From: an uncultured Bacteroidales bacterium
GTDB taxonomy: Bacteria > Bacteroidota > Bacteroidia > Bacteroidales > Bacteroidaceae
DNA: 15,262 nt
Direction: 5' to 3'
Assembly: GCA_937901185.1 (NCBI GenBank)
Contig: CALCHR010000131.1
Span: 1 to 15,262 of the forward strand
The notes under the pieces were generated by a model. It saw only the letters and a list, made by a program, of their open reading frames with translations. It was not told the origin of the DNA and did no database searches. A program made the position numbers and the translations under genes. Every line of letters starts with the position of its first letter. Positions within the stretch are counted from its first letter, which is position 1. Positions 1 to 6,838 of the stretch are shown here, one piece after another.

Positions 1-496
1 AAGGAACAGCATACATGTAAGCATAGTCAGGCATTGTTTGGTGGAATGCTGTATCGAATACACCTACCTGAGGAACGTTCGGGAGGATAGCTGATACGGC
101 ATTAACACCCTTCAAGTTAGCTGGGTTGTGAAGCGGAGCGAGGTCGTTGCAAGCGATGAATGCATCCAATACTTCTTGGTCGAGCAATACAGACTTAGCA
201 AACTTTTCACCACCGTGTACCATACGGTGACCTACAGCGTTGATTTCTTCCAATGACTTGATAGCACCGTATTCTTCGCTTACCAATGTGTTGAGGATGA
301 AGTCGATACCTGTAGTGTGTTCAGGAACGTCCTTTTCAAGAACTACCTTTTCGCCACTAGGCAAAGTCAACTTCAAGAATGAACCCGGCAAACCGATTTT
401 TTCGATACCACCTTGTGCCATTACTTCCTTGGTAGTCATATCAAACAACTTGTACTTGATAGAAGAGCTACCGCAATTCAATACTAATATCTTCAT
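1..496 (-). CDS. ackA: Acetate kinase, N-terminal part (runs off window edge)
   Basis: Acetate kinase converts acetyl phosphate and ADP to acetate and ATP in the cytoplasm, the last step of acetate fermentation. About 165 N-terminal codons are present; the rest lies beyond position 1. The protein opens MKILVLNCGSSSIKYKLFD, the phosphate-binding first strand of the ASKHA fold, which includes the conserved Asn and the GSSS run. Further on come VGHRMVHGGEKF and VFDTAFHQTMP, both family signatures; the latter carries the Asp of the catalytic region. The ATG at 494-496 lies 28 bases after the pta stop codon with no terminator between them, so the two genes look like one pta-ackA operon. Codons are strongly biased (TTG for Leu, GGT, GTA), as in highly expressed genes of this group. 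Identification is secure; only the 3' part is missing. Confidence 0.97.
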   Translation of the reverse strand, partial: MKILVLNCGSSSIKYKLFDMTTKEVMAQGGIEKIGLPGSFLKLTLPSGEKVVLEKDVPEHTTGIDFILNTLVSEEYGAIKSLEEINAVGHRMVHGGEKFAKSVLLDQEVLDAFIACNDLAPLHNPANLKGVNAVSAILPNVPQVGVFDTAFHQTMPDYAYMYAVP

Positions 497-524
497 GATT
501 CTATGTTTCTTCTTTAAGGGTTAA

Positions 525-1532
525 TTATTTCTTAGCAGCAATAGCTTGGTTAGCTGTGATAGCTACCATGTTGTAAATATCGTCGATAGAGCAACCGCGA
601 GACAAGTCGTTCACCGGACGAGCGATACCTTGGAGAACTGGACCGATAGCTGTAGCGTGACCCAAACGTTCTACCAACTTATAAGCGATGTTACCTACTT
701 CCAAGCATGGGAATACCAATACGTTGGCATAACCAGCGATTTCTGAACCTGGAGCCTTGCTCTGACCGATGCGTGGAACCAAAGCAGCATCTGCTTGGAG
801 TTCGCCTTCAATCTTCAATTCAGGAGCCATTTCCTTAGCGATAGCCAAAGCTTCAGTTACCTTGTCTACTACTTCGTGCTTAGCAGAACCCTTAGTAGAG
901 AAGCTCAACATAGCTACGCGTGGGTCGATACCTGCTACTGCCTGAGCTGTCTGAGCTGTACATACAGCAATCTGAGCCAACTGGTTAGCATCCGGCATCG
1001 GAGTAACAGCTACGTCACCTACGAACAATACACCGTTTTCACCACATTCAGGAGCTTGAGTCAACAACAACATACCGCCTGATACGCAAGTGATGCCCGG
1101 AGTGGTCTTGATGATTTGCAAAGCAGGGCGAAGTACGTCGCCGGTAGTGTTTTGTGCACCGGCAAGCTGTCCGTCGGCATCGCCGGCCTTAATGATGAGG
1201 CAGCCGAGATAGAGGGGATTCTTTACCAACTCGCGGGCTTGCTCGATGGTCATACCCTTCTTCTCGCGGAGCTTTGCCAGCAACTGCGCATACTCTTCTT
1301 GCTTGGGGTGATTAAGGGGATCGATGATGGTTGCCTTATGGATATTTCCAAGACCCCACTCTTTGGCGTGGGCCTCAATCTCTTGTGGATTTCCGATAAG
1401 GATAAGATCTGCCACACCATCTGTGAGGAGTTGGTTGGCAGCTTTGAGTGTACGCTCTTCAGTACCTTCGGGCAACACGATACGTTGCTTGTCGGCCTTG
1501 GCGCGTGCAATGAGCTGTTCAATGAGTTTCAT
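525..1532 (-). CDS. pta: Phosphate acetyltransferase (short form)
   Basis: This enzyme converts acetyl-CoA and phosphate to acetyl phosphate and CoA, feeding acetate kinase encoded just downstream. At 335 residues it is the short form: only the PTA/PTB catalytic domain, without the N-terminal DRTGG/AAA-like region of the E. coli enzyme. Recognisable blocks are RIVLPEGTEERTLKAA near the start, the GAQNTTGDVLRPALQ segment around residues 125-137, SKAPGSEIAGYANVLVFP, and GPVLQGIARPVNDLSRGC near the C-terminus. The ATG at 1530-1532 gives the usual N-terminus MKLIEQLIARAKADKQ. Codon use changes sharply inside the gene: by hand count Leu is TTG in 3 of 20 cases up to residue 137, but in 14 of 16 after it, and Ala shifts from GCC/GCA to GCT. 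The second half resembles ackA, the first does not (see findings). Confidence 0.97.
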   Translation of the reverse strand: MKLIEQLIARAKADKQRIVLPEGTEERTLKAANQLLTDGVADLILIGNPQEIEAHAKEWGLGNIHKATIIDPLNHPKQEEYAQLLAKLREKKGMTIEQARELVKNPLYLGCLIIKAGDADGQLAGAQNTTGDVLRPALQIIKTTPGITCVSGGMLLLTQAPECGENGVLFVGDVAVTPMPDANQLAQIAVCTAQTAQAVAGIDPRVAMLSFSTKGSAKHEVVDKVTEALAIAKEMAPELKIEGELQADAALVPRIGQSKAPGSEIAGYANVLVFPCLEVGNIAYKLVERLGHATAIGPVLQGIARPVNDLSRGCSIDDIYNMVAITANQAIAAKK

Positions 1533-1612
1533 ATTCTCTTATATTTTAATATTTATTGTCTAGCTAATTACTTCCGGGCGATTTTTGAGATGCCGGATGA
1601 GCTTTTCATTTG

Positions 1613-1620
1613 CAAAATTA
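1613..1620 (-). promoter_or_regulatory. Candidate Bacteroidota -7 element for pta-ackA
   Basis: On the minus strand this reads TAATTTTG, matching the Bacteroidota TAnnTTTG -7 box. It lies about 80 bases upstream of the pta ATG, implying a leader of roughly 70 bases. No TTTG -33 box was found at the usual 19-21 base spacing, so this is a partial match only. Confidence 0.45.
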
Positions 1621-1671
1621 CATAAAAAATTACTGCACCACTGCTGCGGCCGCTTTTTTTTCGCGCAGAAT

Positions 1672-2970
1672 TCAGAAACTTTCCGGCAGTTGATACAGGC
1701 GCGTTCCGTTGCTGCCTTTGATTAGCACAAGGCGACCACAAACGGGTTCGGCAGCAAGGGCTTGTTTCACCGCTTCCACATCGTCGAAGCAGCGATATTT
1801 ACCTGCGGCCACTTTTGCAAATTCTGCACCCACAAACCAGGCTTCCTCCAAAGAGAGAGCATCCACTTGTTCCACCACACGGGCATGTGCTTCGGCCGAG
1901 GCCTCGCCCAGTTCGCGCATCTCGCCCAGCACGAGCATTTTATGCGGATGGTCGATGAGGCGGAAGTTTTCCAAAGCCGCGGCCATGCTGGTGGGGTTTG
2001 CATTGTAAGCATCTACGATGAGGCGGTTGCTACCTGTGTCTTTCAACTCGGAGCGGTTATTCGTCGGAACATAGGCCTCGAGGGCGTGGGAAACGGCTGC
2101 TTCGTCCACCCCAAAGTGCAGACCAACGGCCACGGCGGCCAGTACGTTTGAGAGATTATAGGAGCCTACCAAGTGGGTCTGCACTTCGTGCCACAGGCCA
2201 CCTTGCTTGCGCCAGCGCAATTGCAGGAACGGATTGCAAGCCACCACTTCTCCCTCCACGTCGCAGCCCTGCCCCACAGCACCATAGCGCACTGTCTGCA
2301 AGCCTTCGGCGATGGCGGAGAGATGCGTGTTGTCCGCATGGAGGAATACAAAAGCACCAGGCTTTTGGCGGAGGTAATCGTAGAGTTCGCCCTTTGTCTT
2401 CACCACGCCTTCGAAGGAGCCAAAGCCCTCAAGGTGGGCCATACCAACATTGGTAATGAGTCCGCAGTCAGCATCTGTGATTTTACTCAAAAGGGCTATT
2501 TCTCCGGGATGGTTGGCGCCGGTTTCCACCACAGCAATGTCGTGCTCGGGCGTAAGGCGGAGCAACGTTTTTGGCACACCGATGTGGTTGTTGAAGTTAC
2601 CCTGTGTGAAAAGAACGTGGTGCTTTTCCGACAAGACAGCGGCTACGAGTTCCTTCGTAGTGGTCTTACCATTCGTTCCGGTTATCTGAACGATGGGCGT
2701 AGCAAGTTGCTTGCGGTGGTAAGCGGCCAGTTGTTGCAAGGCCTCCAGGCAATCGTCCACGAGCAACATTCTGCTATCCGTGGCAGCCACTTCCGGCTCA
2801 TCTACCACAGCATAAGAGCAACCGGCCTCTAAGGCGCGGCTGGCAAACTCATTGCCGTTGAACGAGGCGCCTCGCAGTGCAAAAAAGATAGAACCTGCGG
2901 GACAGTCGCGAGTATCTGTCGTCACTACCGGCGAGGCACAGAAAATTTTATAGAGTTCTGAAATTTCCAT
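1672..2970 (-). CDS. murF: UDP-N-acetylmuramoyl-tripeptide--D-alanyl-D-alanine ligase
   Basis: MurF adds D-Ala-D-Ala to UDP-MurNAc-tripeptide using ATP, the last cytoplasmic step in building the peptidoglycan precursor. The 432-residue protein has the three Mur ligase domains: an N-terminal UDP-binding domain (VTTDTRDCPAGSIFFALRG), a central ATPase domain with P-loop TGTNGKTTT at residues 97-105, then NFNNHIGVPKTLLRL, VVETGANHPGEI and NVGMAHLEGFGS, and a C-terminal domain with NNRSELK, DAYNANPTSM and VLGEMRELG. The reading frame is open from a TTG at 2976, but the ATG at 2968-2970 gives the N-terminus MEISELYKIF expected for the family, so I start there. The gene is divergent from folP. No convincing terminator follows it, so some read-through into pta is possible. 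Confidence 0.96.
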   Translation of the reverse strand: MEISELYKIFCASPVVTTDTRDCPAGSIFFALRGASFNGNEFASRALEAGCSYAVVDEPEVAATDSRMLLVDDCLEALQQLAAYHRKQLATPIVQITGTNGKTTTKELVAAVLSEKHHVLFTQGNFNNHIGVPKTLLRLTPEHDIAVVETGANHPGEIALLSKITDADCGLITNVGMAHLEGFGSFEGVVKTKGELYDYLRQKPGAFVFLHADNTHLSAIAEGLQTVRYGAVGQGCDVEGEVVACNPFLQLRWRKQGGLWHEVQTHLVGSYNLSNVLAAVAVGLHFGVDEAAVSHALEAYVPTNNRSELKDTGSNRLIVDAYNANPTSMAAALENFRLIDHPHKMLVLGEMRELGEASAEAHARVVEQVDALSLEEAWFVGAEFAKVAAGKYRCFDDVEAVKQALAAEPVCGRLVLIKGSNGTRLYQLPESF

Positions 2971-3001
2971 AACCAAATCTGTTTGATAGTCTTTATAGGC
3001 A

Positions 3002-3030
3002 CAAAGTTACTCCTTTTTTATTGGAAACAA
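3002..3030 (-). promoter_or_regulatory. Candidate murF promoter
   Basis: The minus strand reads TAACTTTG (plus 3002-3009), an exact TAnnTTTG -7 box. A TTGTTT stretch lies about 17 bases upstream (plus 3025-3030), an imperfect -33 box. Transcription would begin about 25 bases before the murF ATG. It lies in the 117-base murF/folP divergent region. Confidence 0.5.
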
Positions 3031-3053
3031 CAAGCCGTCCCAAATATTCTGTG

Positions 3054-3061
3054 TATATTTG
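3054..3061 (+). promoter_or_regulatory. Candidate -7 element for folP-cdaA
   Basis: TATATTTG matches TAnnTTTG and lies 26 bases upstream of the folP ATG. No TTTG box is seen at the standard spacing; TTGG at 3021-3024 is too far away. It shares the short divergent region with the murF promoter. Confidence 0.4.
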
Positions 3062-3087
3062 CCTGACAGGAAGCATTCCATACTTTG

Positions 3088-3921
3088 ATGATAGCTACAA
3101 ACTCAAATTTTTCTCTCAACTGCAACGGCCGACTCGTAGAACTTGACCGGCCCAAAGTGATGGGTATACTCAACCTCACGCCCGACTCTTTCTACTCCGA
3201 TAGCCGCAAACAGACGGAGGAGGCTGTAAGAGCGCGAGTGAGACAAATTCTTCAGGAGGGCGGCTCCATTATCGACGTAGGCGCAGTATCTACCCGCCCC
3301 GGCGCAGAAAGGGCCGGAAGAGAAGAAGAGATGGAGCGCTTGCGCTTCGGACTTTCGCTCGTTCGCCAAGAGGCCCCCGAGGCCATCGTCTCCGTGGATA
3401 CCTTCCGCGCTGATGTGGCAAAGATGTGCGTCGAAGAATTCGGGGCGGCCATCATCAACGACATCTCGGGTGGAAGTATTGACGGCGCCATGTTCAAGAC
3501 CATTGTGCGCCTCGGAGTGCCTTACGTCATGACCCACATGCAAAGCGAAGCCGTCTACGAGAACGTGCAGCGCGAAGTTTTCCTGTTCTTCGCCGAGCGC
3601 ATCCAGCGTCTCTACGACTTAGGCGCCAAGGACATCATTCTCGATCCTGGTTTTGGATTCGGAAAGACCTTGGAGCACAACTACACCCTTATGGCGCACC
3701 TCGAAGACTTTAAGGAGTTTCGCCTCCCCTTGCTCGTAGGCATCTCCCGCAAGTCTATGATCTACAAAGCACTTGACTGCACGCCCACCGAGGCTCTCAA
3801 CGGCACCACTGCTTTGCACTCCGTGGCCCTTTCTAAAGGAGCGAACATTCTCCGCGTCCACGATGTAAAAGCTGCCATCGAGGCTATAAAAATCCACCAC
3901 TACTGCAATTCTCTCTCTTAG
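3088..3921 (+). CDS. folP: Dihydropteroate synthase
   Basis: FolP condenses dihydropterin pyrophosphate with p-aminobenzoate to form dihydropteroate in folate synthesis, and it is the sulfonamide target. The 277-residue TIM-barrel protein shows the family blocks in order: VMGILNLTPDSFYSDS (residues 24-39), GGSIIDVGAVSTRPGA, VSVDTFRADVA, IINDISGG, YVMTHMQ, DIILDPGFGFGKTLEHN, LLVGISRKSMI and the closing RVHDV. The frame is open from a TTG at 3085, but the adjacent ATG at 3088-3090 is the natural start. The cdaA gene begins 27 bases after the stop, so the two are probably co-transcribed, an arrangement known in Bacteroidota. The family is certain. Confidence 0.97.
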   Translation: MIATNSNFSLNCNGRLVELDRPKVMGILNLTPDSFYSDSRKQTEEAVRARVRQILQEGGSIIDVGAVSTRPGAERAGREEEMERLRFGLSLVRQEAPEAIVSVDTFRADVAKMCVEEFGAAIINDISGGSIDGAMFKTIVRLGVPYVMTHMQSEAVYENVQREVFLFFAERIQRLYDLGAKDIILDPGFGFGKTLEHNYTLMAHLEDFKEFRLPLLVGISRKSMIYKALDCTPTEALNGTTALHSVALSKGANILRVHDVKAAIEAIKIHHYCNSLS

Positions 3922-3948
3922 CATTCTCCCAAAAACTGTTTGAGCCCC

Positions 3949-4719
3949 ATGATAGAATTTGGCATTAAAGACATCATAGACATTGTCCTGGTAGCCCTGC
4001 TGCTCTACTATATTTATCGCGTCATGAAGGAGTCGAGCGCAGCCACCATTTTCTCCGGCATCCTCGTATTCATCGTGGTCTGGATACTTGTATCACAGGT
4101 TTTTGAGATGCGTTTGATGGGCGGCATCCTTGACAAACTGGTCAATATGGGCGCACTGGCCATCATCATTCTCTTCCAAGAAGAAATCCGCCGCTTCCTT
4201 TCCTCCATCGGTACGCGCCACAGAGCCAACCGCCTTTACCGCCTCATCTTCCACCGCAAGAAAGATGACACCTACAGCCGCGAGGACATCATGCCCCTTA
4301 TCATGGCTTGCATGAGTATGAGCAAGCAGAAAGTGGGTGCGCTCATTGTGGTGGAGCGTAACGTCGGGTTGAACGACGTGATGAACTCCGGCGACATCAT
4401 CAACGCCGACATCAACCAGCGCCTCATCGAAAACATTTTTTTCAAGAACAGCCCGCTCCACGACGGCGCCCTCATCATCAGCCACAAGAAACTAAAAGCC
4501 GCCGGCTGCATCTTGCCGGTGTCCCATAGTTCGGAAATACCAAAATCGCTGGGTCTGCGCCACCGTGCAGCTCTCGGCATTTCCCAGAAGAGCGACTGCC
4601 TCGCCATCATCATCTCCGAAGAGACCGGCGCCATTTCTATCGCCCACGACGGACAATTCAAATTGCGCCTCAGCCCCGAAGAATTGGAAAGCGCAGTGGC
4701 CGATTGCTGGAAAAATTAG
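3949..4719 (+). CDS. cdaA: CdaA-type membrane diadenylate cyclase (DisA_N domain)
   Basis: This enzyme makes the second messenger c-di-AMP from two ATP. The 256-residue protein has three hydrophobic segments at about residues 9-23, 33-50 and 60-76, a short linker, then a DAC (DisA_N) domain. The two diagnostic motifs are intact: DGA at residues 172-174 within NSPLHDGALII, and RHR at 204-206 within GLRHRAALG. These contact ATP and metal in the family, so the enzyme should be active. A TTG at 3940 would add three residues, but the ATG at 3949-3951 gives the more typical N-terminus MIEFGIKDIIDIVLVALLLY. It follows folP by 27 bases. No YbbR-domain regulator (CdaR) and no glmM lies beside it, unlike the Firmicutes cdaA-cdaR-glmM operon. 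Confidence 0.95.
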   Translation: MIEFGIKDIIDIVLVALLLYYIYRVMKESSAATIFSGILVFIVVWILVSQVFEMRLMGGILDKLVNMGALAIIILFQEEIRRFLSSIGTRHRANRLYRLIFHRKKDDTYSREDIMPLIMACMSMSKQKVGALIVVERNVGLNDVMNSGDIINADINQRLIENIFFKNSPLHDGALIISHKKLKAAGCILPVSHSSEIPKSLGLRHRAALGISQKSDCLAIIISEETGAISIAHDGQFKLRLSPEELESAVADCWKN

Positions 4720-4757
4720 CCCTAAACTCCCTCTGCACTATATAATAAAGGAGTAAG

Positions 4758-4789
4758 TTTGCCAGTTTAAGTAAAATATTATACCTTTG
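4758..4789 (+). promoter_or_regulatory. Bacteroidota-type promoter for the psd-pssA operon
   Basis: TTTG at 4758-4761, a 20-base spacer, then TACCTTTG at 4782-4789 match the Bacteroidota consensus TTTG-N19-21-TAnnTTTG. This is the best promoter in the window. Initiation would fall around 4796, leaving a leader of about 35 bases before the psd ATG. Confidence 0.75.
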
Positions 4790-4830
4790 TAGCGGAAATA
4801 TTTTGCTGCGGCAAACCAATCTATTACAAA

Positions 4831-5526
4831 ATGGGAAGAATCAAGAAGATAAAACAGATACGTCTGCACCACGAGGGCACAAGCACTCTCATCTGGGGTG
4901 GCATAGCTTTGCTGTTGGTCAACAGCCTTATGTACTATTTATGCCACGGCGGAAACCTATTACCGTTCTACATCGTGTTAGCACTGACCGTTTCGCTCTA
5001 CTTGATTATCGTCAATTTCTTCCGCTGCCCCATTCGCATCTTCAACGGCGAGACTGAAAACACCGTAGTGGCTGCTGCCGACGGACGCGTAGTGGTGATT
5101 GAAGAGGTAGAGGAGAACGAATACTTCCACGACCGCCGCTTGATGGTCTCCATCTTCATGTCTGTGACCAACGTACATGCCAACTGGTTCCCGGTAGAAG
5201 GCTTTGTCAAAATGGTGGCCCACCACAATGGCAATTTCCATAAAGCCTGGCTCCCCAAAGCCAGCACCGAGAACGAGCGCTCTACTGTTGTGATAGAAAC
5301 ACCCGCCGGACAAGAAGTGCTCGTAAGGCAAATAGCCGGAGCCGTAGCTCGCCGCATCGTCACCTACGCTCGTCCCAACGAAGAATGCTACATCGATGAG
5401 CACATGGGCTTTATCAAGTTTGGTTCACGAGTGGATGTCTATCTCCCTCTGGGCACTGAAGTGTTTGTAAAACTTGGTCAGGCCACCGTGGGTAACCAAA
5501 CCATCATTGCCCGCTTGAAACCGTAA
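4831..5526 (+). CDS. psd: Phosphatidylserine decarboxylase proenzyme
   Basis: Psd decarboxylates phosphatidylserine to phosphatidylethanolamine at the inner membrane, the step after PssA encoded downstream. The 231-residue protein is the short, archaeal-like type found in many Bacteroidota. A hydrophobic region lies at about residues 19-63, followed by the catalytic domain with VVAAADGRVV, FMSVTNVHANWFPVEG and a C-terminal KFGSRVDVYLP. Psd proenzymes cut themselves before the Ser of a GS pair to generate the pyruvoyl cofactor. Here that pair is Gly198-Ser199, leaving an alpha chain of 33 residues and a beta chain of 198. The first ATG at 4831 fits the family N-terminus. It is the first gene of a psd-pssA-DUF4834 operon with its own promoter. 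Confidence 0.95.
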   Translation: MGRIKKIKQIRLHHEGTSTLIWGGIALLLVNSLMYYLCHGGNLLPFYIVLALTVSLYLIIVNFFRCPIRIFNGETENTVVAAADGRVVVIEEVEENEYFHDRRLMVSIFMSVTNVHANWFPVEGFVKMVAHHNGNFHKAWLPKASTENERSTVVIETPAGQEVLVRQIAGAVARRIVTYARPNEECYIDEHMGFIKFGSRVDVYLPLGTEVFVKLGQATVGNQTIIARLKP

Positions 5527-5595
5527 GGCGAGTGCCTTGCTGCGGAGGCCGTCTGAGTGCCATAAAGGAAACTACCCTTTAGAAAAATATTAGAT

Positions 5596-6291
5596 ATGAA
5601 ACATATACCTAACGCCATAACCTGTTGTAACCTTCTCTGTGGATGTGTTGCAACAGGTTTTGCCTTTCAAGGCAACTATGCCATCGCTCTGGCTTTTATC
5701 ATAGCCGGCGCCGTTTTTGACTTCTTCGACGGCTTTGCCGCCCGCCTGCTCAAAGTATCCTCGCCCATGGGCAAGGAGCTCGACTCGCTGGCCGACGACA
5801 TCACCTTCGGCCTTGCACCGGCCACCATTGTCTACTCGCTACTCTGCGAAACTGCTGTGCCGATGCCCTGCGCCTGGCTCGATACCCTCGTGCCTTACGC
5901 TGCATTCCTCATCGCAGCCTTTTCAGCGCTGCGCTTGGCCAAGTTTAACATCGACGAGCGCCAAGCCACCACATTCTACGGACTGCCCACTCCAGCCAAC
6001 GCACTTTTCTGGAGCGCTTTGGCCTACGGTGCCCACGATTGGCTGCTCGCTTTCCCCCACACGTTCTGGTTGCTGCTGGTAGGCATCCTCTTCTCCTGCT
6101 ACATCCTCGTGGCCGACGTACCTATGTTTGCTCTGAAGTTTAAGAGCTTCGGCTGGAGCGGCAACGGCTTGCGCTATTCGTTCATCGTCCTTGCGGCAGC
6201 GCTGTTGCTGTTACTGGGATGGTCGGGCTTCTCCGTGGTGATAGTATTGTACATATTACTGTCCCTCATAGCCTGGCGCGTCAAAGCATAA
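5596..6291 (+). CDS. pssA: CDP-diacylglycerol--serine O-phosphatidyltransferase
   Basis: PssA makes phosphatidylserine from CDP-diacylglycerol and serine in the inner membrane; Psd, encoded 69 bases upstream, then decarboxylates it. The 231-residue protein is a multi-pass member of the CDP-alcohol phosphatidyltransferase family. It carries the complete catalytic signature DxxDGxxARx8GxxxDxxxD between Asp42 and Asp67 (DFFDGFAAR, then Gly59, Asp63 and Asp67). The N-terminus MKHIPNAITCCNLLCGC is typical of type II PssA. Several hydrophobic segments follow to the C-terminus, which ends in a short basic tail. Its next neighbour, also in the same direction, is a DUF4834 gene. Substrate choice (serine rather than glycerol phosphate or inositol) is inferred from family likeness and the adjacent psd. 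Confidence 0.94.
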   Translation: MKHIPNAITCCNLLCGCVATGFAFQGNYAIALAFIIAGAVFDFFDGFAARLLKVSSPMGKELDSLADDITFGLAPATIVYSLLCETAVPMPCAWLDTLVPYAAFLIAAFSALRLAKFNIDERQATTFYGLPTPANALFWSALAYGAHDWLLAFPHTFWLLLVGILFSCYILVADVPMFALKFKSFGWSGNGLRYSFIVLAAALLLLLGWSGFSVVIVLYILLSLIAWRVKA

Positions 6292-6345
6292 GCCTTTGGC
6301 ACAGATTTTGCTACGTTTCAGAGTAGAATTTCTAACACAAAAACT

Positions 6346-6585
6346 ATGTACGCAGGTATTGGATGCTTATTCCTACTTTTCTTTTCGCTTCTATTCATCG
6401 GTGTCGGACTGCTGAGAAGTGTCTTCCAGATTTTGGCAGCCGCATTCGGATTTAAGAAGCCTTCTTGGAATCAGACAAGCGGTCAGCAACAAACACGACG
6501 CCCTGAAGAGAAAGAACCCACCCGTCAGCAAGAAAAAATTTTCAAGAAAGACGAAGGCAAATATATAGACTTTGAGGAAGTGTAA
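6346..6585 (+). CDS. DUF4834-like small membrane protein
   Basis: This 79-residue protein of unknown function has one strongly hydrophobic N-terminal helix (about residues 4-25), a second weakly hydrophobic patch to about residue 36, then a polar Gln/Arg/Lys/Glu-rich linker. It ends in an acidic tail, KDEGKYIDFEEV. That layout matches the DUF4834 family, which in Bacteroidota is commonly found beside psd and pssA. The gene lies 54 bases after pssA and is followed by a strong hairpin terminator, so it is probably the last gene of the phosphatidylethanolamine operon. The position suggests a membrane or lipid-linked role, but no catalytic motif is visible and no function should be assigned. Assignment to the family is from memory of its layout, not from a search. 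Confidence 0.8.
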   Translation: MYAGIGCLFLLFFSLLFIGVGLLRSVFQILAAAFGFKKPSWNQTSGQQQTRRPEEKEPTRQQEKIFKKDEGKYIDFEEV

Positions 6586-6620
6586 ATTCACCCACCTCTC
6601 CTCCCCTTCTTTTCCATACC

Positions 6621-6663
6621 ACAGCGGCTCGCAACGATAAGGTTGCGAGCCGCTGTTTTTTTC
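6621..6663 (+). terminator. Intrinsic terminator of psd-pssA-DUF4834
   Basis: A perfect 15-bp stem (6621-6635 with 6642-6656) closes on a six-base loop GATAAG and runs straight into a T tract at 6656-6662. It begins 36 bases after the DUF4834 stop. This is the strongest terminator in the window. Confidence 0.93.
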
Positions 6664-6678
6664 TATCTCTTGAAGTAG

Positions 6679-6804
6679 TTTTTCTTAGTAGCTTTCTAGG
6701 AAATCTTAGTAAACTACAAATTTTTCCTAGTAAACTCCGAGTTTTTCCTAGAAGTTTACTAAGAAACGCCCAAAAATGACTATTGAAAATCAAGTGGTTA
6801 CAAA
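6679..6804 (+). repeat. Intergenic 21-bp-periodic repeat, copy R1 (full, 126 bp)
   Basis: R1 lies between the convergent DUF4834 and HGSNAT-like genes. It has four units headed CTTAG, CTTAG, CCTAG and CCTAG at 6684, 6705, 6726 and 6747, exactly 21 bases apart. Units 2 and 3 share TAGTAAACT. Unit 4 carries the reverse complement AGTTTACTAAG. The first and last 23-base arms (6681-6703 and 6744-6766) are inverted copies matching at 20 of 23 positions, so the element can fold into a large hairpin. A tail follows, containing AAAATGAC and ending in GGTTACAAA. R1 aligns with R2 over 126 bases without a gap, 88 identities by hand count. I do not recognise it as a named family. Confidence 0.88.
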
Positions 6805-6809
6805 GGGAC

Positions 6810-6838
6810 AAAAAGAGGGTCTAGGAAGGGGTCAGACC
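6810..6838 (-). terminator. Weak candidate terminator of the HGSNAT-like gene
   Basis: On the minus strand GGTCT (plus 6834-6838) can pair with AGACC (plus 6818-6822) across an 11-base loop, followed closely by TTTTT (plus 6810-6814). The stop codon lies inside the hairpin. The stem is short, so this is tentative; repeat R1 just beyond it could also act as a transcript end. Confidence 0.3.

Noticed and set aside
1116..1625. Plus-strand reading frame of 169 codons
   Set aside because: It is antisense to the 5' half of pta and covers the pta promoter region; it is best explained as a shadow of pta codon structure.
1623..1671. Possible terminator after murF (T6 on the minus strand near 1624-1629)
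   Set aside because: The CTGCG/CGCAG pairing is not adjacent to the T run and the nearer pairings are poor; left uncalled.
2173..2832. Plus-strand reading frame of 219 codons
   Set aside because: It is antisense to murF, which has all Mur ligase motifs; the plus-strand product resembles no family.
4720..4757. Possible terminator after cdaA (ACTCC ... GGAGT)
   Set aside because: Only a five-base stem with a loop of about 20 bases and no T tract; not enough to call.
6679..6804. R1 (and R2) as a small CRISPR array, because of regularly spaced boxes
   Set aside because: The period is only 21 bp, the shared part is about 8 bases, there are no unique spacers of 30 bases or so, and no cas gene is present.
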